A stretch of DNA of 64,000 nt from Serilophus lunatus (taxonomy: Eukaryota > Chordata > Aves > Passeriformes > Eurylaimidae), in contig VXBA01002616.1 of NCBI GenBank assembly GCA_013399895.1, positions 192,767 through 256,766 on the forward strand, read 5' to 3'. The translations under genes and the position numbers were made by a program. The notes beneath the pieces are model-generated. The model worked only from the letters and a program-made list of their open reading frames with translations, was not told the DNA's origin and did no database searches. Below, one piece after another: positions 35,801 to 50,800 of the stretch. How positions within the stretch are numbered: position 1 is the stretch's first letter; the number at the start of each line of letters is the position of its first letter.

Positions 35801-38800
35801 TGTAATCCTGTGCAAGCTGATGGAGCCTGAGTAAGAAAATGTTACCATGTTAATACACAGAGATAAGGCCTTTTTTTCCTTCCTTCTTTCTACAACTGAT
35901 ATAAACACAGTGCCAAGGTGAGGTTTGTTATTATCTGCTGACAGCTGGCCTAAAAACAAGGGGTAAGAAAAAAAGGGTATAGGCAAAAATCAATCAAAAT
36001 TACAGAAGAAAGTAAAAACAGGTGATATCTTGTTCAGGAGGAAAGAAAGAAAGCACAGTTCTCATATGACAGAGCATTTTCCTGTCCCACAATAATATCC
36101 ATAGGGCAGAGGCAGCAACCAGAGGACGAGGGGTTTTGCACAAGTACATTCTACTACTGTTGGTTTCTCAGAGAACACAGTAGCCTCAGGCAATACAACG
36201 GTCCTGTTATAAATGTGAGTATTTGAGAATGCTGCCTGCTCAGACAAAAAATTTTCTCTGCAGCACCTTCCTCTATGCATCTCCTCCAGCTTCCTTCATT
36301 CAGTGTAGACAGAGCTGCTGGGGATGGGACATGGCTTCTGCTTGAGAGTCAGACCCTCCCCAGATCGTTACCCTTTTTCAGTGGTTATAAAGCTTACATG
36401 TCTGATGATGCTATGTTTGATTGATAAGGATACGTTTGATGGCATCTCATTTGAGCCTTGTAAGACAAAGCACCTCAGACTGAATGCACAATGAATGGCT
36501 CATAAAAGTATCAGTATTTATGCACATCAGCAAACTACAGTGTATACAGAGGCCTCTTCTCCCAAAGCAATATATTTAACATATGCTGCTCTGTGAAGTA
36601 ATTATCTTTTCCATAAGAGCATTATTCCCATGTTAAAAGATATGATGAATAAAGTCTCTTTATTTCAATATTCCATGTAGCAACACAAATTCTCTCTGAA
36701 TTTGTTGTCATTGCCAATTGCTGTCTGGGAACACCTCTTTTCTTTGCCTCCATGGAAAATGCTATCCTTTGTTCTCATCAATCTAGAGCAAGCAAGAAGA
36801 CATTCACAAGGGAGTAGTGTTCACAGTCATTCAGTTAAACACTCTCTTTTCCTGCTCAGACTCTTAAATGCACACTCCACTATCAGTCTTCAGTTTCTCA
36901 GGAAAAATTAATCCATCTTCCTGTGCAGGACTCTTGCTTAAAGGCTTTATGAGGGAATGGTAAGTAAGCTGCCTTTTTTTTTTCCCCCCCAAAACAATAG
37001 CAAGTATTTAAACACTATGAGTATCCCCTGTGGGTTTTGGAGCAATGTCATGGTTTTTTTCAATGTATATATGAGTTCATGACTCTGGTGTTGAAGAAGC
37101 CTCTGTACTGAGCAACCAGGCCATCAAAATCTATAGGGAAACATCTCTTTAACCACACTTCTTTAGAATGCTTCATCTTGGTGCAGTAGGCAAAACATAG
37201 GAACAGGAGTGCCTTTAATACACTAAAATCACACAGGAACAAGAAGTAATGCCACCAAGGATCTCCCATACCCTTTATGTTTTGTAGCCTATAATGCTAT
37301 GCTGCTGCCATATCTGTAGACTGGCGTGGCAGAGATCCAAAGAAGAGAAATCATCACAACACTTATGCTGTTATTGTCCTCACTAAGCATGAGAAATTTG
37401 CAGCATAGTGCTTTCCCCAGCATGTTCAGTCTCTTTCTTGCACTCAGAAAGTGAAATGTTTTCAGAAAAATTTATTCCTGCCTAGCATTCTTGTCTTCCT
37501 GGTGCCATCACTTCATTCATGATGCTAAATGAGTTGTTATAATAGTGTGTGCTTTCTATGGATAAACCCATTCAGTGTGGAGCTCCCAGCCCCTTTGTAT
37601 GAGAGGCTCTCAAGGGCATGGCAGACAGAAGAGTTCCCTTCATGAGCACTGACATTAACTTGAAAATGCTTTGGTTCACCGAAAAGAGAATAATCACTGG
37701 AAATGTGTAGTTTGACCACAAGTGCTGCAATGCTGGCTGATTCCAGCTGGCTCTGCTATGCAATCACAACACACCACAAAATCCAGAACACAGTCAGCTA
37801 GCTCATCATCTGGAAAAAACACCACAGGATTCTTGCCCAGAAATAGGCCCCTGCTGTCTTTATGCCATTGTTATAGAAGTTAAGTAGGAAACAGCTGGCC
37901 ATGTGGACACAGTTATTGCAGAATATCACTTCTGCAATAGGTTAGCAAAAAAGGTCACTGAAAACGTCCATGTGAAATGAGATTTCTGTACGCACGTGAC
38001 TTTGTCAGGTTGCAACATCTATTTTGGAGTTGGAGCTTGGCTTCTTTCACTGCTATCTTGCCTTCCTTCTAAGTTAAATCTCAGCAGCAACGTCAAAAAA
38101 AATAATCTTGCACTGGTTACAGGTATAATAATGGAAAATAATGGTAATATATTGAACTTTTTGATGATTGTGCATTCAAATAGCGTTGCAGAGAACTATT
38201 GCTCAGGACAGACTAGATCTTCATGCCTGAGCACCCAACATAGAGAAAGTAAGCAAAGTTAGTCATCTGATCATGATAAAGTCAGTTATAAAAGAAAACT
38301 GTTTTTTTTCTAGTGGACATTTTGGAAGAGATTAGGGAGAAGCTTGTTTCAACCTGGTGGTGTGAAGGAAAAGTCAAAGTACAGTAGGAAGAAGAAAATA
38401 CTGATGAACTCCTTAGAAGAATAACATAACCCCAAAAAATTATTAAGTATGAAGAAACTGAAGCATGCAAATATATACAGATGGCTTACTGTTTGTCTGA
38501 ATTTGGAGATCAGTTATGCTATCAGAAGTAAAGACTGATAGATTTGGATCTTTTTCAAGGCCTATATATGTCTGCTTCCAGTTTTGTGCATCCTTGAAGA
38601 CACGAACTGTAAGTCAGATTGCCCATGAAATGGAACTCTGTGAAAGGTTACGCTCTTGCACTGGGGAGTCTGTGGCTGCCACACTAATCACCTTATCTAA
38701 ACTCAGGGACCACAGGCTTCCAGCTCTCAGAAATGGATTATTATGCACCAATTCAGATGGAAGAACAGAACACTCATTTTACTATTCTCAGTAACCTCAA

Positions 38801-41800
38801 GAAAGTCCAAAAGTGGTAGCTTGACCATTTCCCTGATGACAGATACTTTGCAGAAGCCCTCATTAACTTAGCACTGAAACCTTCAAATTTTTTCTTCATT
38901 TTTTTAATGAAATGGAGAGGATATTTGCAAATATGTAAATTTGTTGTCAGATTTGCATTACCTGAGATATATATTTTCTGATTGTACAATAGGGTAATAG
39001 CTTTTGATCAGTACTCTGTAAATCTCTGCAAGAGAAGGACAGAAGGGGAGTTTTTTAAGTGCAGTTTGCTTTAGGTCTGATTTAGAACAGTACCAGCAAA
39101 ACCAGACAGGCCTGCCTAATTGCTGTAGAATGCATTTCAAACACTCATGAGTAAATACACAGTTGATCTGATAAACAGTTACACACTGAATCCTGTGTGC
39201 CTTAAATGGTGCCTCAGTGATTTGTGTATAGTTACACTAAATATGAAAGTAATTCATATAGACTTAGATGTAGGAATTTATATGTGGAATTAAGGCTGGC
39301 AATAAACTCTGCATAAGAAGGCATTAGAGAAGGTGGGATAGAGGGGAAACACTGTGCAACATGAATGCGATGAGATCAGAATGAACAAGAAAATGCTTTG
39401 AGGTAAATAGGAGAGAGCAAAGAGTGATTTTGTGAAATGGTCAGGGAGTCAGGGTTATTAAAAGGGTAGCATAACATACTGCACAGTGCAATCACCGTAA
39501 GTTTTTCCATTTATGCAACTGTTTTGTTTTTTTTTTTAACTGAAAGCAACATAGACGTTTGGATTAATTTCTGTATTTTCTGCTATCTGATATTTAATGC
39601 TCTGTGTTGCATTTTATACAAAGCTAGCCTCCGAGGCAACTTATGCTTTTTCAATTACAGCAATATACTAGCTCTCTATTAGTGCTGTGGGAATACATCC
39701 AGCAAACAGGAAATAATTTCTATGAAAAATGGTTAGCACTTTAACTTGATTAAGAGTAGCACCACCAGGGTCAACTTTCTGCTGCATGGCTTTCTGTCCT
39801 GACTATCATTTGACTTCTACTCGCGTGAAAGTGAGAAGTATTTAAAAACTGCAAAATTATGTGAGAAATAATCACATCCAAAATTCCTCCTGGAATGGCT
39901 AGACAGATTTCTTACAACACAAGGTGCTGGCAAAAATCAAGATGACTTGCTTCATGTCCATGTACTCTTGTGAAAGCTCTAAATCTGGCTTAAGACCAAA
40001 TATTTTCATCTGAGTGAGGAAAGCATCCTTTAGGAGTCAGACTTTGTACTTGTATTCAGCTCAGGCTCACCTAATGAAATTGGAGGAGGGGTTCTCACCA
40101 TGCTGAGATAAAGCAGTATGAGGAATAAGAAACTGCAGGAGATTTTGCAGGTCATATAGATATTCCAGCAATGCAAATCCAGCCAGCAGTAGTCCCTCAA
40201 TAGTCTAGTCTTCAAACACAACTCCTCGGCTCTGTTCAGAGTCACAAATGGGTTGGAGCATTAGGAAGCTGACAGCAATCTGCCCTGTGAGAGAGTGGTG
40301 GTCATTGTCACATCTTGATGCTGTGATTGTTACAGTGTTCAGGTGTCTCTTCCACTGCAGCTGTGTAACATCCGAACAGCCCACAATTTTCTTTTACTTA
40401 TTCTTTGTGTTAATTTTCTTTAATTTATTCTTCATGTTAGCTGTGCAGTGTACCATGAAACCTTAACCTAGACCCTTCTGTGGTGTTTTGGCATAGCAAA
40501 AATGTCCAGAAAGATAATTTTTTAATTGTGTCACCTCCCATTTTCACAGATTCACTATATAATGGGTTTCAATTTGCTTTTCAAAAGTACCTAAGGCATA
40601 GAAATATTTGACAGAAATATTCTGGAAACCCATCATAGAAAGTGATATTTTTTCACAGATATATGGCTACATGAATTCAGATAGAAATTGTGACTTATGT
40701 TTATGTATGAATCCTTTGCTTTGGGACACAAAGTAATCACTAACTAATATAGACTGGGAGAAATTTCTCCTTCAGGAAGGCACTAGCTGATGAGATTTTT
40801 CTCAGCTTTCTTTAAACTATCAACACTAAACAGGGTAAATGTGATGAAATAAAAAGATCCCCTGGAAAATCTGAGCTCTTTCTCATTATTATTATTCTCC
40901 TGAGTAATGCATACATTTCTCATTAACAAGGATAAAAGTCAAAATGTCCCTCACTAGGAAGAATCAGCCTCCCTGGTTTCTTTTCCCAGCTATAGCAGAA
41001 GAATTTATTTGACATTAATTAAACATTTAGATCCAGACTTAAAAATGAAATCTTGTTTTGAGTGAATTGAGCGACCTTATTGACTTCACTGTAATTGCTC
41101 TTACTGCCCTTATAATTGAAGACCTGAACCCCCCCCTAGACAAATTTAGGGACCTCAGTTTCATCTTTGATGCTGACTACCAGTGATCCACTAATTTAGC
41201 TGGCATCTTTTCCTCACCTTTAAAAACGCTAAATATCTCTGTGTTTAAAAGTTTTCTTCCCCCCTCCATCTCAAGATTTCCTGAAACTATCTGGTAGAGT
41301 GATTTTTTTTTTTTCCACTGCAAGGAGGAAAACATCTAAACAAGGGTCTTTCTGTCCAGTTGTCAGAAAGTATTCAACAGAGAACTCCCATAAGAGACCA
41401 GATCCAGCAACTGTCCAGGACAGCTGCAGAAAAATGAAGAAGCAACTGAATTTTGCAGGCCAGGTTATGGTCTCCATGTCAGCAACACAAATCATAAAAG
41501 TTGTTTCAACTGGTAATACTTAGAGATTTCAAAAGCTCCATGCCTTCCAGAAGTGCTGAGTCCTTTCAACATGCGTTCCCATAGGTCCAGAAAGACCATG
41601 AGGCACTTGGTTCTCCTCTGATTGCAGTAATATTATTTCTGTAATTAAAGAGTGGTGGTCAAAATATTTCGAATCTGCACATTCCTAGAGGTGCCTTGAT
41701 AAGGAAATCAAATTAAAGTGATGATTCCATTCACATGCCTCTTTACTCTCACTCAGCTCCATCAATTCGAAACATCATCTAAAACTTTTCACATCTTCTA

Positions 41801-41870
41801 TTACATCTCTGTATCAAACCAACTACAGTGTAAGTGAAGGATTTCATATGTGAGTTCAACAAAGATGCTT
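32813..41870. other. Non-coding stretch, no gene seen
   Basis: AT-rich DNA with short ORFs of low protein character. It contains a hairpin at 34640 and two blocks with many homeodomain-type motifs (34.74-34.94 kb and 39.50-39.74 kb; see findings). Confidence 0.5.
34640..34665. repeat. Perfect 11-bp inverted repeat (hairpin)
   Basis: AACTGTATCAA and TTGATACAGTT are exact reverse complements with a 4-base loop (GGTT). GTTGATAC follows, partly repeating the right arm. Confidence 0.8.
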
Positions 41871-41896
41871 TGTGTGTGTGTGTGTGTGTGTGTGTG
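41871..41896 (+). repeat. (TG)13 microsatellite
   Basis: Thirteen uninterrupted TG dinucleotides. It is likely polymorphic between individuals. Confidence 0.95.
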
Positions 41897-44800
41897 AGTT
41901 TTGGAACTTTTCAGACCCAAAAAGAACACCAGAAAATACCTCTTGTAAACAAGAAGTGGTTAAGTATTTTGCTTGGAGACAGAGTTCCTATGTCTTTGGG
42001 AACAATGTTCCTTGAAACATTTGTTATCATTTCCTCTTTTAAACAGTTAAATAAAGAGACCTTAAACCAAAAGTTCACAGTAATATTAGCAAAAGGTTAA
42101 GATAATATTTTTAGATTATTTTTTTCATCAATTATTTCAATGGGGAAAAGCAGCATAATTTAATTTTAATTGCTGGTCCTGTTTCCATAGAATGGTGCAT
42201 ATTGATAAAACAGATGTAATCACGTTGTCTCTGGACACTCTTGCGTACTGTGGTTGTGGACAGCATAAACGAACCAGAACTGAATAGGAGGAAGTATGGT
42301 TTACATGAAAACACCATAACCTGGTGTGCAAATACTTTATCAGAAATGTGCTTTTGTACAATGCTGTTTGAGTCATTTGGCAGTTGGTCCTCCAGAGGCT
42401 GATCTCATACAGCTCCTGGTCCCAGGAACACAGTCCTCTAGGTGTGCCAGAGCTCTGCAAGGAAGTGAAAGGATCAGCTACATCAGTAAATCACCTCCAC
42501 CTTCTCTCAATTTGGGCAGGAACAGAGGCACATTGGAGGGCCTTGCAAGGGCTTCAAGGTGTTTCCAGTTGCAGCAGCCTCCCTCTGGGCCATTGCTTAG
42601 GCAGGAATTGCTGGAGTACAGCAAAAATTTGGCCATCCTCTTTCTGCCAAGTTGTACATCTTACACTGTGCTTGCAGGTCTCTTATTCATCTCCATGTTG
42701 AAAGGGCCTGCTGAAATGCTGGCAGAAATCATTTGCAATTTACTCTTGGTATTCAGGTGTGAGTTAAGTTTTTGCTATGTTTTTTCAAAAAACAGTTTGT
42801 ATCTGCGGATTTCACAGAACAAAAAAAAAAAAGGTCATACAGGATGGAGAGAGAGAGAACACAAAAGAATAAGAGAGGAAGACTGGAAGCGCTGATGTGA
42901 AAAAAAAAAAAAAAAAGAAGATAAAAGATCCAAGCCAAGAAATCCAGGCATCCAAAGAAGCTTTAATCCTGGGACAAAGTATAAAGCAATTTAATGAGTA
43001 AATTTTAATAATCTCTAGTCAAAAAGAAGCTGATGCTTCTTCTCCTGAAAAAATTGGAATATTTTAGACGTTTAATTACAGAGTAGGATTAAATGATCTT
43101 TTAGTATACAGCTCAATTCATGCTTTTGCTTTAATAATGATTGAGCTGAAAACATCTGCAAGAGAGAAACAGTTAAAGAACAAAATTAAATGAAACAAGG
43201 TTGTTTTCCCATCAAGAGAACAAATAAAATCATCAAAATGTTTCAGGTTATCTGAACTCTGCTGCTAAACATAAAATAAAATATTTAATTTGATGGCTTT
43301 TTACTTTGCTTTTTTTTTACCCTTTACAGCTGGAAGTATTTTGTCCAGCTGCACAGCTGATACAGGCATTTGACCTAGAGGGCAAGCACTACATTTAGAA
43401 ATAAATCCAAGTAAAAAGCCAAAAACAAATGGTGCAATATTTTTTGTCCTGTCTATTTTCCTGCATCCCAGATAACAAACCCAAAAGTTCAGGAATTCCA
43501 CCTTGAAATCCATATCTGGTCCAGAAATCTAACCTGACATCTTTTTCAATGTTTAAATCATTGTTATGTCAAGAATGACAAAGACAAAAAAGTATTTGAA
43601 AATGTTGTTAAAAACCTTATAATGGAGCTGTTCTTATTAGCGAATGCATTAGGATATAGAACTGGCCTGAAAAATTCCTTATGGGTTTATAAGTCGCAGC
43701 AAGTCTCTGAGGAGTTAGATTCTGAGCTATAAACCTGCCAAAGTACACAGATCTATGCAGTGTAGACAACATTTGGGAGCTGACAACTTTCCACAACAAA
43801 GACACCCCTGATACTGAAAAACAGACCTCTCTGTTTTTCCATCTCCAGTGTTAAATCAGACTTAACATAGGCTTCAATGCTAGGTAGTAATGATAATGTT
43901 AGGAAGAAGGGAAATTCTAGATAACGGTAGAGAAAACAAAAATAAGAGTAACTGTTTCCAATTTAACAAACTTAGGAGGGTTTCTTCCTTCTTTCCTTTG
44001 ATTTGCAAACTCTTGTAGAAATGACTTAATGTTCATTAGTGGATGAGATGTGCTCTGCAAAAATATTTATCCTTCAATTTCCTTGTCTTTTTCCTCTGTT
44101 TATTTCAATGCCAAATGAAAAGTAATGACTCTGTTACACCACCATTCAAAACTGTTACTGTGAAATGGGGCTGGGACAGCACACTTGACCACCAGTTCAG
44201 TGCATGGATTTGTGCTGGCTAGAACCAGGCTGACAGAGATGATAAATACTGAGCACAGCTTTGATTCCTCCCAGCAGCAGGGACCTTCATGTGTTTCTCT
44301 CTACCTTTGACTCTTATCACCTCCCTGTACTTAGTCACTCATTTACATGAAATCTCTAAGCCCCAAGTATCTTTCAGGCTCATCCACCACTCTATCAAAT
44401 GTAGTTCAAACTGAACAACTGTTTCAAAATGTGCCACTGGTGGACAAACTACTGCAGTTCATAATCACTTTCCTTTAGTTAACTAGGTAGGTACAGGGGA
44501 AGGCATAATGATTACAAAAAGCCTTCTTTTAAGTTTTACATTCCTACAAAATTCTTGCTTCAACCTTTGATTCTTTTGCAGCAAAAAATGTCAAAGGTAA
44601 TATTACTTATTTACCTAAACTTTTAGTAATTTCTTTGTGTTACATGCTTGAAAACAGAGCTGTTTAAAGGAAAGAGTAAAAGGACTCTTTCTCTTGCAGA
44701 AAATATTGATTTTTGTTTCGATTTTTTTTTAAAGGGCTAACAGAAAATATATTTTTTCAGTTCAAGATGTAACAGCCTTTCCAAGATTTTGTTGGAAACA

Positions 44801-47800
44801 GTATTATGAGCAGGATGCAACAGTGGTTTTCTTTTTCACTGGGTGGATGCACATTTTTCAATCAAACTCACATATAAAGCTTTTCAGATGTGATCGTCTA
44901 ATAACGAGGAAGAATGACAACAAATAGAAAATAAAACAAGAAGTTTCATAACCCAAAATAGGCATTGGAAAGCTTTTCATCCTTGAATGTATTTTGCTTT
45001 GATAGAATTATACACAAGTATTTGTGAGAAATCTTGCAATCATGTATCTCAAGGGTGGGACAGTGGAAATAATTCTACCAGATTTGTTTTGGTAGATCAT
45101 GCCTTGCAAAATTTCTAAAGCTTGTCCTTTATTCTTAAGAGCTACCTTTTCCTTTTCTGCACAGTACAAACGCTGAAGAGAGTTGTGCAAAGCAGGGTGT
45201 TCTAGGAAGAGAGAAGAGCTCTCATTCCCATTAAAACTGTTGCTACTCAATTACTTGTTTTCTCTGCAAGCTTTGGTGTAAAATCTGTATATGTATGATA
45301 ATAAGATTTTTGTGTAGTTACTAAGGATTTTAAGATTGAAGATTTGGGGACTGACTACTTTTTAAAAACTTCTGGTTTCCTAATGATTAGTGATTTTGGA
45401 TGTGTTGTTTATACATGGGCATCTAAGGAGATGTGATTTTCTCAGAGTGAAGCTTTGACAAAATCAAGTTACATCAAAGTATCTGAAATTAGGTGGCCTC
45501 TGAACTGAGAAATTTAAAACCACCAGTCCTTTTTCAAAGCCTTGGCTGCTGCATCTGGAAGAATTTTAGCCCAAGCACCCTATTCTGATGCAAGTTGTGG
45601 CATTTGCCCCATAGTCAGGTACAATATTTAGCCAAAGAGATGGCAGAAATTCAAGGGCTGTGCCAGATGCCAGATCTGTCACGGGACACATAAACTTATG
45701 TAGAATTTCAGTCAAAGAATTTATTCTACAAGGAAAATTGAGCTGACATTCAGCCAGAAAATTAAAACATTCTTTAAGAGGCAGTACTGCTCACTGTCAG
45801 TGCCGTGTGGTGTATGTTGGTTGACGCTTCTGTAGAAATTTCTTACCCTTGTGAAGCCTTGTGTCAAACGTAGTTACTATCAGTGTTTGAAGATCTGCAA
45901 TGCAGTTCTCTTTGCTGCCTAAACAGAGGGCTGCAGGTCTACAGATAACACAGTCAACCTCAAATTTTATATGCCTCTAGGAATATGAAGAATTGTGCTG
46001 GCATCATGGGATATACACGAGTGTGTCTTTGCCTCCTCCCTCTATGATGGCACTATCCTGTTAACATTAGTCTGCCAAATTAGGTACATCATGTTCTAGC
46101 AGAACACAACCTCCTAATAATGTTTGTTTGACAGACAATAACCTTTATTTTCAACAGGTGGTCTGTATAGGATTGAAGGCTGCAATATTGCAACTGGACT
46201 TTAATCATTCTTCCATCATGAGAGATTAGAATTCAGGAAATCAGAGAGATGCCAGCTACACCTAGTTTAAAAAAAATCCTCAGAATACCTTATGGAAAGT
46301 TGTATTGTCTTTTATGAAAAAAAAATCATGACACTGTATGATATGCTCTACTGGACAGAAGCAGTGTCCTCTGAAGGAAGAAAGTTGTTTGTAGTAATTT
46401 TTATTTCCACGGTGAGCTAGGGATAAGATCAGAGTCCCAAAGCAACAGAGAAAGGTACTTCCTCCCTATCAGTCTCTGCAGCATAATGGGGTACAGCAAC
46501 ACTCAGAGCAGGTCGGTGGTGAAGGAGCAGAACACAGATCCCTCAGCACAGCTTTGGGGGACCAATGGTCCAGAAATTTCTTGTATCAGGCTACCAGCTT
46601 GGCTAACACTTTTTCTCCAGGAGTACACAATCCAGGTGGACTCTTTAAAAGAAGACATCAACCGTTTTAAAAATGGCTTTAAAGAAAGAAAGCACTTAGG
46701 AAAACTGACAAGTAGACAAAAGGACACGGTTTGGTATGGAGTAGAGGTACTGAAGAGAACAATGGAGGAAAGCACAAAGGGAAAGAAGTGGCAAAGGGAA
46801 AACAAGTGATGAAAGGAGTGACTGCAGAAACAACTGACAATGTAAAGGGGTGAAATAGAATATAATCTCTTATGCAGGCGTTCATGATTAGGAAAAGTTA
46901 TTCTTCATTTTTATTTCCTTGGCAGAGAAGGGGGGGAGCTGTAGGGAGGAGGAAATTAAGTGTTTGGTACTTGTGCCGATGGAAACTTTTGTTGCAGCTC
47001 AGGCAGGGGAAGAATTTCCCCTGGTCACATCTAGGTTGGGTATTATAGAACAGTGGTATCTGTGTCAGAGGCAGAAGCTCTTAATAACTTCATTAATTTG
47101 TCAGGCATTGACTAAGGAAAGCAATATTAATGAGGCTTTAACATACTTGCCACTGACATGTGACATGTCTGTAAATATTTAAGGAATGATGGGATCACTT
47201 AATCACTCTTTCTTCATTTCAGTCTCAGTTCCCATCCCAAACTAACTGGAAAAATTTTGTATGCACTTTGGCTTGTTTCAGTTAAATTAACACCCCCACC
47301 CCTCTTTCTATACCTCCTTTCCTGTCTACTTCTGAATCACTCTCCCAAGCTGTGTCCAGGCTGCTTTCAGCTCTGGCGTTGAACTGCAGCTTGTCACTAA
47401 GGGCACCCTGGCATGTACTTAAAAGGGATTTGGAGGTGGAAATGACTACCGGTTAAATCACCTCATCCTCCTTCCAATCAGTGTGAGATTGTTCCTGCAG
47501 CACACTCCCAAGGGCCTGGGGCTTTAATGCTTTGAGCAACAGAAATTCCACCTCCACCCCCTTTGGGAGGAGTGCATGAGGGCTAATAGATCACGCTCTT
47601 ATGCAATTTTTCCTGATACATGGTCTGCATTTTCCTTTGGTTGATGTCTTTACTCTGTTATTCATAAGTAGTGGTGGGTGAATCCCAGGTGGTTCTGAGG
47701 TTTATTTCTGTTTAAGAAGGCATGCAAAAAGGCAGAGACTAGTCCACATTCTTTAAACCTTTCGGTGCCTTCCTGACAGGCTCCGTTATTTCTTCTGTGA

Positions 47801-50800
47801 AACTGCCCAGGACCCAGTAGAAAGCCTCATTTCTCTCTGTCCCGGGAGGGAAGGAAGTTGGATACTGGCCAGTTCTCTGCTCTGGTAAATCTATCCTGAG
47901 AAGAGAGACTAAAGCCCTTGTCTTCTCAACCTATAATATGCCTTTTTTCTAGTCATTACCTAGTAGCCTAAGTCCTCCAGTTTAATTTCCTGTACTCATC
48001 AGGCTGTTGCTGTGCTTTCTGCTCTCCCTTACCTAAATAAGGAAGTTTATCAATCCGTTTTTATTGGACTGATTCTTTCAATATCTAAGGTATGTCTTTA
48101 GGTATTTTTTCTTAAAAAAACAAACAAAAAGAAAAACAAAACAAGCTATTTCTTAAGCTGTTATTCCAATTGATATCCCATGGAACACTGCAGTAATCAA
48201 TTGGGAGCAAGTGAGAGCCCTTCATTTGTTCTGAAGAAATTCTGCATGAAAGGGTTTTAGTCAGAGGCTGTGAATTCTTCCTCTAGACCCTCCTTCCTGC
48301 ACGTGGAGGCAAGTACTGCAGAGGAATCTCAGTGCTCTCTTCGCTCTAAGGTTGCTCAAGCAACAGTCCAACTTAATTGTTACTGCCAACCCTGTTCAGC
48401 AGGGACATGTTACACATGTATGCAATAACAGGGACAGACAGTGCTCTCAGGATTTTCTCACTATCTGACATTTGTCATTATGAGAGCAGATTTCTCCCCC
48501 TTCAGATGTCAGAGACATTAGTCCAGTCCTTGATTCAGACATCTAATTTGTCCAGGGCACATAAATCATATTCAAAGGGACTATTCCTACTCCTATATAC
48601 TAGTTTCCAGGGATGTAACAAGAACCAGATCATACCTTTTTTCTGTAAGGGCTTAAGAGGGATTTGAATCCACAAATCCATATTGTTGTCAAAATGGCCC
48701 CTGTGCTACAGTGTAGTCTGTCTTCTCACTCTTTCCTTTCCAAGACTAAATGATGGTAATAAAACTGTTCAGCTACAGCATGAGAAATAAAAATGCCTGC
48801 TGTAGTCTAGTAATCTAGGCATTTAGATTATGGTAAAATTATTTTTAAATGCCTTTACCTGAGGCATTTTAATTTTTTATACAACAGTAAATGAGTAGAG
48901 CAAAACTCCAGTCCACAAATCACATTTGTGTTTTTTCTCCTAGGAGGCATTAAAACTTCAGTTCCATACCTCATCCATACTCAGGCTACTGGTTTTCCCC
49001 CAGTCACGCAACTAGTACTGTAAGTATACTACTTGCCACTAGGCAAGATGTGGGAGGAGAGGCACAAGAACCATTTTCTCCTGTGTGCTTTATATGGTTT
49101 AAGGGTGCCATTAGCCTGCTAGATTCCAAAAGGGGAAGTTTCCTGGCTTACAGGCAGCACGGTAGTAGTTACTAGTCTTTGCAGTTGTTCATATAAAGAG
49201 AAGTAGGAATATAGTAGGCTGGGATAGGGGCAGTAGGAAAGGAGCTGTCTATTTTGGTACTGAAGAAATACAGGTGGGAGAAGAACAGGGCTTACATAGA
49301 CATGAGTGTCCTACGTCCCCTGTCCTCGACAACTATAAATTCTTGGTTACAACTTTTTTGCCATTAGGTTATTTTTGAACTATATATACACGAATCTAAA
49401 ATTGGAAAGAAGGGATTTATTGTGTAAATTAATGGCAATGTGAAGAAGTACTAGGCACTGGTAATAAACCATTGCACTGCCAGAACAAAGATCTTACTTA
49501 TAGAAAAGGGAATATGATTATTTTTTTCTAAGGCAGAGCACTAGAGATCATTAAACCAACCCTAAGATGACTCAAGAAGATTTACCAAGAGTAGCACATA
49601 TATACACAGGGAGATCCTTTTTGGTATAACGTTCTGTAAATTATGATTATTCCTAGGAGGCAAGAAAAGAGGTTCTGTCAGTTGTACAATTACTTTTTAT
49701 TGGCAGTGTTCTTTCAACTCAAGAAAACACTGGCTGAGGTTCAAGACCAAGATTTGGCTCACATGCCACTACAGTTTTTCAGAAATGTGATGAATGTTCC
49801 TTAAGAAATAGTTTCCTAAGGAAGCCACAAAAAATGAGTCCAGCTATGTTTCAGGGTATCTAAAATGATATCCAAAAGTTGCTACTACTGAAGATCAATT
49901 GCCTCAAGTAATTTCACCAAATGGAATTTTTACCTGTCAGACCAGCTAATTCTCTCTAACAAAAGGATAACCAACACATTTGGATGAACTGTTTCATAAA
50001 TATTGATGTATGTATACATGTACTCAATTTGTCACATATATCTCAATTTTTTTTTTGATGGATAACCTATTCAAAAAAATCAATCTAATGAGAGTAGAAG
50101 AAAGTCCTGTCACTGTGGAGGTAATGACATGCTGGACATGTACTAATAGCCCGAGGGTCATAGACTGAACATAAATTCAGTAAAAGATCTGTGATGCCAT
50201 ATTCCCAAGCCTGAGTGAAAACTTTATTTCAGGGAAGCTGATGAGATTTTTTTCTATTGCTGTCAATGTAGGCAAGATGTCAGAAGTCTGCCTTCCTGCT
50301 GTCTTCCCTGAAGGTATATCCCTAAAATATAGCAGGGTAAAACATCAATCATTACCCATCTCAATTCTAGAAAATTTAGAATATTATCATGCATTAGTTG
50401 AATGGTCTTTAGCTTACTCTGACTAGAATCTTAAATTGCTAGAAGAGACTGTAGATGAGGCATGTAAAATATGCACTAACTTTAATGGTTACTGCAGTTA
50501 TTAGGAACAAAAAAGACTATTTTAAGGGTTTTTTCCCCCTACAATGCTTTGTACAGAAATACTGGAAAATTGCTAGGTACTTTGAGAATTCCTGTTTGCA
50601 ATGAGATGAAGATATAAGACCATAACCACCAAGAAAAAGCAGGAGAAATTGTAATTTCTATATTTACAATATGCATATATCTGTGAGAAGGCAGATTTAA
50701 AATATTCTCAATTCTAACAAATATTGAGAATATCTTTTACAAGCAAATTTTAATCTCTTTGGACTTCTAATCAGGTGGACAAACTGGTAATATTAATTTT

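Noticed and set aside
46486..46809. 107-codon + strand ORF with a lysine-rich end
   Set aside because: No homologous family is recognisable, the opposite strand is also open over the same bases, and the region has no splice or promoter context.
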